DNA from: JAAYUD01 sp036846645
GTDB taxonomy: Bacteria > Bacteroidota > Bacteroidia > Bacteroidales > Bacteroidaceae
Assembly: GCA_036846645.1 (NCBI GenBank)
Contig: DAIUBN010000105.1
Span: forward strand, 1 to 10,777
DNA: 10,777 bases
Direction of reading: 5' to 3'
Shown here: in pieces, positions 7,567 to 10,777 of the stretch
Position numbering within the stretch: the stretch's first letter is position 1
Layout: each line of letters begins with the position of its first letter
Notes under the pieces: model-generated
The model's database searches: none
The model's input: only the letters and a program-made list of their open reading frames with translations
Told to the model about the DNA's origin: nothing
Made by a program: the position numbers and the translations under genes

Positions 7567-7576
7567 TTAATCCTGT
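7567..7576 (-). promoter_or_regulatory. Conserved 5' box upstream of precursor C
   Basis: On the minus strand this reads ACAGGATTAA, 20 bases before the chosen ATG of precursor C and identical to the box of precursor A. Its presence at the same relative place supports the short start at 7546. Confidence 0.4.
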
Positions 7577-7594
7577 AAATATAATCTGATAGCA

Positions 7595-7602
7595 CAAATT
7601 TA
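7595..7602 (-). promoter_or_regulatory. Candidate Bacteroidales -7 promoter element for the peptide genes
   Basis: On the minus strand this reads TAAATTTG, fitting the Bacteroides -7 consensus TAnnTTTG, 48 bases before the ATG of precursor C. No convincing TTTG-type -33 element is seen at the expected distance, so the call rests on the -7 match alone. Confidence 0.3.
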
Positions 7603-7739
7603 ATTAAATTCTTGTAATGTTGGCATTTTAAAAGGTTTTTTTTTCATTATTTCCCGATTTCATGAACCTAATTATTAAAACAAATGAATAAACAACAAAT
7701 ATAAAAAGGCAAAAAATACGGATTAAAACTTGAAATCAA

Positions 7740-7955
7740 CAAGAATACTTTGTTGATGGATAAAGAAGTATTCTAAAAATTAAGCTTGCATTTATTAAAA
7801 TGCAAGCTTAATTTATTGAAATATAAGCTCTATTTTTTAAAACTAAAGCTTAATTCTTAGAAGTAATCAAGAAGCGACAAGTTTTATTACTTGTATCGAC
7901 GACTTATTCTCCAAGTATCGACGATTAATTATTCAAGTATTGACTGATTTTATGA
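7740..7955. repeat. Degenerate ~22-bp tandem repeat array
   Basis: Units beginning with CAAG or a close variant recur in near-constant phase: 7740, 7762, 7781, 7803, 7824, 7845, 7868, 7890, 7912 and 7934 (steps 22, 19, 22, 21, 21, 23, 22, 22, 22). The right-hand units share GTATCGACGA (7893-7902 and 7915-7924), with GTATTGACTGA at 7937-7947 and AAGCGACAA at 7872-7880. The left-hand units share AAGCTT followed by an A/T block (7782, 7804, 7846; AAGCTC at 7825). The last unit lies inside the 3' end of the S46-like gene. The 22-bp phase on the right is clear; linking the left units to it is weaker. Confidence 0.5.
7777..7814 (-). terminator. 17-bp perfect hairpin, possible terminator of the S46-like gene
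   Basis: The arm AAATTAAGCTTGCATTT (7777-7793) is a perfect inverted repeat of 7798-7814 around the 4-base loop ATTA. On the minus strand the 3' arm ends in a run of five T, as in an intrinsic terminator, and it lies about 110 bases after the S46-like stop. The stem is AT-rich and overlaps the repeat array, so it could instead be a by-product of the repeats. Confidence 0.45.
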
Positions 7956-9844
7956 ATATCAAGGCACGTTGTACGACAAAGAGAAGACGAATAAACATAA
8001 TCTATAATAGCACTACTACCTGCTCTATCTATCACAATACCAAGCAGATTGCCACGTGCATCAAAGACGGGTGAACCGAGACTGCCATTTGTAACTGGCG
8101 AATCTGTTTGAAACGTATCGCCGGCAATTTGCAGTGCATGACCAAATGACAAACGCATCGTCTTGTTGGCATCGGGACAGAGCGAATCATGACCATTCTT
8201 CTCGAGCAGTGCTTCGGTATATAAGCGATAGTATTTGGACTGCTCTTGTTGCAGTTTCTGAAGTTTATCGGCAATGCGTGTAGCGTAGGTCAGGAAGTAG
8301 CTGATTGATATTTCGTAGAGTGGGTCGGCCACAAATGACTGAATAGAGACTGAGTCTACACCAGCTAGAAAACTATCTACTTTCTCACGGCTGCAGATGA
8401 TAGATGCATCGAATGCCTTAGCTATGTAACTGTTCAAATCTCCCCCACTCTTCTTCACAGCGTCGAGCATCTGAACCGGTATAAACTGTTGATTTACCTT
8501 AGTAAGATAGCGAGAGAGCTGATCGGTAAACATCTGTCGCTGAACATCTTTATTGAACGTAGCGAAGAAAGTATCAACAAATGGACGGATGCGCTTCACC
8601 TCTTGCTTCACTGCGGCAGGTTTCAAGTTTTTGCTATGAAACATCTGCACCAACTTCTCGAACTTGCCGATAAAGGAAACAACATCCGAGCCACGACGCA
8701 GAGCATAATTGAAGAGCAGTTCGGCACGTTTGTAAGGTATCATAGCGGCATAGAGCTTCTCTTGATTGGCTATCACATCACCATATTTGGCACTACGAGC
8801 GGCATCTGCTTTGATCCATGCAGTGAGTGCCTCTTCTTGCTGCCGTTTTTCTGCTATAAGATGAGTCGCATCAATACCGTTGAGCACTCCGAGATTCTCT
8901 TCGTAACTCGATTTCAAATCAGAAAGAACCGGATTCAACCGCTTGGCTTCCGATGGATTGCTTTGGATAGCATCCGATAGATAGCCGATTCTATTCTTTA
9001 AGATTTCTATCTCCGTTGGAAGTTCGTCCTGTTTCATATAATCAATGGTGACAGATGGAATATACCACTTGGTACGAACAGGAAATCCCATCGTCATAAC
9101 GTATTCGTTCTGCTGAAGCTTCGCCTTCGAGACAGCGGCATAAACATTGCCCGAAAGTGCGACGTTGGCCTTGTCGTAGCGAGCAGGCTGTTTGTCGGCT
9201 CCAACATAAGCGCGGAGCAAAGCATAGTCTTTGGACGAAGTATTCACCAATCTGATATCCTTATAAATATTGTAGACAGCAAGAATATATTGCCTACCTA
9301 CCCAGAAAGACGAGATATAACCATCCTGACCTTTCGACTTCACATACTTGTCAATCAACCCTTTGGCATGCGCATTGATGGCATTGTTTCGTTCGCCAGA
9401 CGCCATATTTTCTGTACCGGCAAGCAGTTCATTCGTCACATCTACAAGCTGAACCAATTGCGAAGCAAAGAGATTCTTGCAATAGATTTCTTCGTCGTTG
9501 CTATTTGCTACGAATGTACCGGCAGACTTACCATCTTTCTGAAGCGCCTCATCAATAAACTTGCTCAAAGGCTGATAGGCTGTCAGTATCAATCCCGTAG
9601 ACGATACAAAAGTACCGGTTGCGAAGAAGCTGAACTTATCGCGATATTCGGAAATGCCCAGTACCTTATCTTTAAGGCACACCTTATTTATATTGTAGAT
9701 ATCGGCTGCAGACAGTTTCAATCCGGCTTTCTTCATGGCCGACAGACGAGTAGAGATGTTCATAGGATTCCACATTCCGCCATCGGCATGAATCATGGGA
9801 AGACAGATGAACAGTGATACTATCAGTATATATAATTTTTTCAT
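7925..9844 (-). CDS. S46 dipeptidyl-peptidase (DPP7/DPP11-like) homologue, probable pseudoenzyme
   Basis: This 639-residue protein has a signal peptide (1-20, ending MIHA|DGGMW). Family landmarks are in order: GGMWNPMNIS near the N-terminus, GLKLSAADIYNIN (41-53), an ATGTFVSSTGLILT strand (76-89), SKDYALLRAYVGADKQPARY (204-223), VMTMGFPVRTKWY (249-261), a helical middle domain (about 275-545) and GSLGSPVFDARGNLLGIVID (587-606). In active S46 enzymes the strand after GLxLT reads N-H-H-C; here it is A-Y-Q-P (89-92), so the catalytic His and the disulfide cysteine are gone. The partner cysteine (GCTG in the family) is Ala76. The catalytic Ser of GNSGSP is Leu589. Only the Asp of the triad (Asp206) appears kept. 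The protein is also shorter than the usual 700 or so residues. It should lack peptidase activity; a binding, scaffold or inhibitory role is inference. It follows a zinc metalloprotease gene by 57 bp. Confidence 0.85.
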   Translation of the reverse strand: MKKLYILIVSLFICLPMIHADGGMWNPMNISTRLSAMKKAGLKLSAADIYNINKVCLKDKVLGISEYRDKFSFFATGTFVSSTGLILTAYQPLSKFIDEALQKDGKSAGTFVANSNDEEIYCKNLFASQLVQLVDVTNELLAGTENMASGERNNAINAHAKGLIDKYVKSKGQDGYISSFWVGRQYILAVYNIYKDIRLVNTSSKDYALLRAYVGADKQPARYDKANVALSGNVYAAVSKAKLQQNEYVMTMGFPVRTKWYIPSVTIDYMKQDELPTEIEILKNRIGYLSDAIQSNPSEAKRLNPVLSDLKSSYEENLGVLNGIDATHLIAEKRQQEEALTAWIKADAARSAKYGDVIANQEKLYAAMIPYKRAELLFNYALRRGSDVVSFIGKFEKLVQMFHSKNLKPAAVKQEVKRIRPFVDTFFATFNKDVQRQMFTDQLSRYLTKVNQQFIPVQMLDAVKKSGGDLNSYIAKAFDASIICSREKVDSFLAGVDSVSIQSFVADPLYEISISYFLTYATRIADKLQKLQQEQSKYYRLYTEALLEKNGHDSLCPDANKTMRLSFGHALQIAGDTFQTDSPVTNGSLGSPVFDARGNLLGIVIDRAGSSAIIDYVYSSSLCRTTCLDIHKISQYLNN

Positions 9845-9901
9845 ATCAATAAATTGCTAAATAATGAATAAAGGAATAAACAATGTTGGGGCTCACAAAT
9901 A

Positions 9902-10777
9902 TCAATAGTTCTTCGCCATACGAAGTAGCAATTGATAGTGCGCCTTGTCCGTTTTGGCGGTTGATATCTTATTGGACAACCGGCTGACAACAGCAGCGAG
10001 TTGCGAATAGGCTGCCGAAGCCCATACGTTTGTAGCATACGACTTGCTTTTGTCTTTCGGATCGACAGATAAAGCCGAAGATGCCAACGACACCAAATTT
10101 TCTACATATCGCATCTGCAGATTCTTGTCGCAGCTAGTGAGCGAAGTGTGCAACGTATTGTTCCATAGGGCAGTATCTATATCTCGCAGATAAGCCTGAG
10201 GTGTATAGCCCGATGCCTTCTCATTGTCGAGAATGCGTGAAGTGATAATCAATCCCAGCAGATTGTCCATAATATCATTCTGCCATTTGATGATTTCATT
10301 ATCAGAAGATTCTACCAAACGAGTAACCTGCACCGGTGTCAACCATCCGGGAGCCTCGACCATTGTTTTAAACAGATAAGCAATCGTTTCCTGCTGTTTG
10401 GACTTCGCCACTACTACCGACATGGACTTGTGCTGACCATAGGTGCCACGATAGTTATAGACGCCACCGACATACGATAATGGCAAGGAGGTGATTTTGG
10501 TAAACTGTTTCACTACATCGTCATAACGAGACTTGAGCAAATCTAACGAACCGCCTTTGCTGACCGACCATTCTACCAGATGATTCATGATATATTGTAG
10601 ATTGGCAACACCATAACGAGCAGACTTCACAAGGTCGTCGCCCAATGCATCCGACTGCGAAGCAGGATCGGGCAATACAGGAGATATCGTTGCCGAAGAG
10701 AATTGATACATTGGATTGCTAGCCACTGTTTTGTTCAACCACTGACTGAGCGTATTCGATTCTTCTTCTGCAGAAGC
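9902..10777 (-). CDS. Zinc-dependent metalloprotease, DUF5117/DUF4953 type (3' part)
   Basis: The frame is open from the window edge (10777) to the TAA at 9902, giving 291 visible residues; the start and the expected HExxH zinc site lie outside the window. A TTG at 10736-10738 opens the longest internal reading but is not the start. The visible part resembles the C-terminal region of Bacteroidota DUF4953 metzincin-like proteases: a DPASQSDALGDDLVKSARYG segment, followed by NLQYIMNHLVEW and a helical tail with GGVYNYRGTYGQ and APGWLTPVQV. Such proteins are exported; this one probably acts in the periplasm or at the cell surface. It is followed after 57 bp by the S46-like pseudoenzyme gene on the same strand, so the two may be co-transcribed. 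The family call rests on remembered similarity of the tail, without the catalytic domain. Confidence 0.65.
   Translation of the reverse strand, partial: ASAEEESNTLSQWLNKTVASNPMYQFSSATISPVLPDPASQSDALGDDLVKSARYGVANLQYIMNHLVEWSVSKGGSLDLLKSRYDDVVKQFTKITSLPLSYVGGVYNYRGTYGQHKSMSVVVAKSKQQETIAYLFKTMVEAPGWLTPVQVTRLVESSDNEIIKWQNDIMDNLLGLIITSRILDNEKASGYTPQAYLRDIDTALWNNTLHTSLTSCDKNLQMRYVENLVSLASSALSVDPKDKSKSYATNVWASAAYSQLAAVVSRLSNKISTAKTDKAHYQLLLRMAKNY

Larger units (their letters stand above)
7547..7924. other. AT-rich intergenic region without a credible gene
   Basis: This spacer between the S46-like gene and the peptide genes has only trivial open frames. The part next to the peptides (7547-7620) holds the conserved 5' box and a possible promoter element. 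The part from about 7620 to 7740 is A/T-rich with a run of nine T (7636-7644) and shows no clear structure. The part from 7735 onward is dense in repeats and inverted repeats. Two small overlapping inverted repeats lie there: ATCAACAA (7735-7742) with TTGTTGAT (7750-7757), and AGAATACTT (7742-7750) with AAGTATTCT (7766-7774). They share bases and could not both form. Confidence 0.7.

Noticed and set aside
6748..7589. Plus-strand open frames opposite the three peptide genes
   Set aside because: They mirror the conserved minus-strand leaders and show low-complexity Ser/Leu composition; the minus-strand frames have leader and cysteine conservation.
7547..7597. Upstream extension of precursor C to an ATG at 7597
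   Set aside because: The extra 17 residues are hydrophobic, are absent from both paralogues and cover the conserved upstream box; the ATG at 7546 gives a leader of the same size as the others.
7628..7663. Minus-strand 11-codon frame upstream of precursor C
   Set aside because: It is too short, includes a homopolymer A run and has no supporting feature; AT-rich spacers give such frames by chance.
7868..7955. CRISPR array
   Set aside because: The 22-bp units abut without unique spacers, are degenerate, and no cas gene is present.
8489..9817. Plus-strand frames of 163 and 175 codons opposite the S46-like gene
   Set aside because: They are antisense to a clearly conserved protein family and have no signal peptide, domain or neighbour support.
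7925..9844. Active DPP7 or DPP11 enzyme
   Set aside because: Both the His and the Ser of the catalytic triad are replaced, so naming it as an active dipeptidyl peptidase would be misleading.

Overview
The window looks like chromosomal DNA of a Bacteroidales bacterium (Bacteroides, Prevotella, Porphyromonas or a relative; I cannot fix the genus). The reasons are protein families largely typical of that group (a DUF6850-type outer-membrane barrel, a DUF4876 lipoprotein, an S46-family dipeptidyl-peptidase homologue, a DUF5117/DUF4953 zinc metalloprotease), Bacteroidota-style lipoprotein signals, weak Shine-Dalgarno sequences and moderate GC in genes with very AT-rich spacers.

Left part (1-4859, + strand): the 3' end of an outer-membrane beta-barrel gene, then a DUF4876 lipoprotein whose residues after the lipid cysteine (SKDD) suggest surface display, then a full-length periplasmic M16 zinc protease. 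Spacing is tight (21 and 26 bp), so this is probably one operon that handles a peptide or protein at the cell envelope. A long hairpin (4874-4926) separates it from the convergent genes that follow.

Middle part (4947-7546, - strand): in transcription order there are three small paralogous genes (7307-7546, 6978-7214, 6651-6872), a small outer-membrane barrel (5906-6598) and a lipoprotein metallophosphatase (4947-5912) whose start overlaps the barrel's stop. The small genes are the most interesting content. Each encodes a 73-79 residue precursor with a double-glycine leader of the bacteriocin/peptidase-C39 type and a 45-49 residue cationic core. All three cores have four cysteines in the same arrangement (C-x7-C-P-x10-C-x13-15-C-P-end). 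No C39 transporter or maturation enzyme is in the window, so export would have to be supplied from elsewhere. The family looks like a secreted disulfide-bonded peptide, possibly a bacteriocin or signal, and I cannot match it to a named family.

Spacer (7547-7924): about 380 bp, AT-rich, without a credible gene. It holds a 17-bp perfect hairpin and a degenerate array of roughly 22-bp repeats that runs into the 3' end of the next gene.

Right part (7925-10777, - strand): an S46-family homologue in which the catalytic His and Ser and the cysteine pair around the His are all replaced, so a probable pseudoprotease, preceded by the 3' part of a DUF5117/DUF4953-type zinc metalloprotease that runs off the window.
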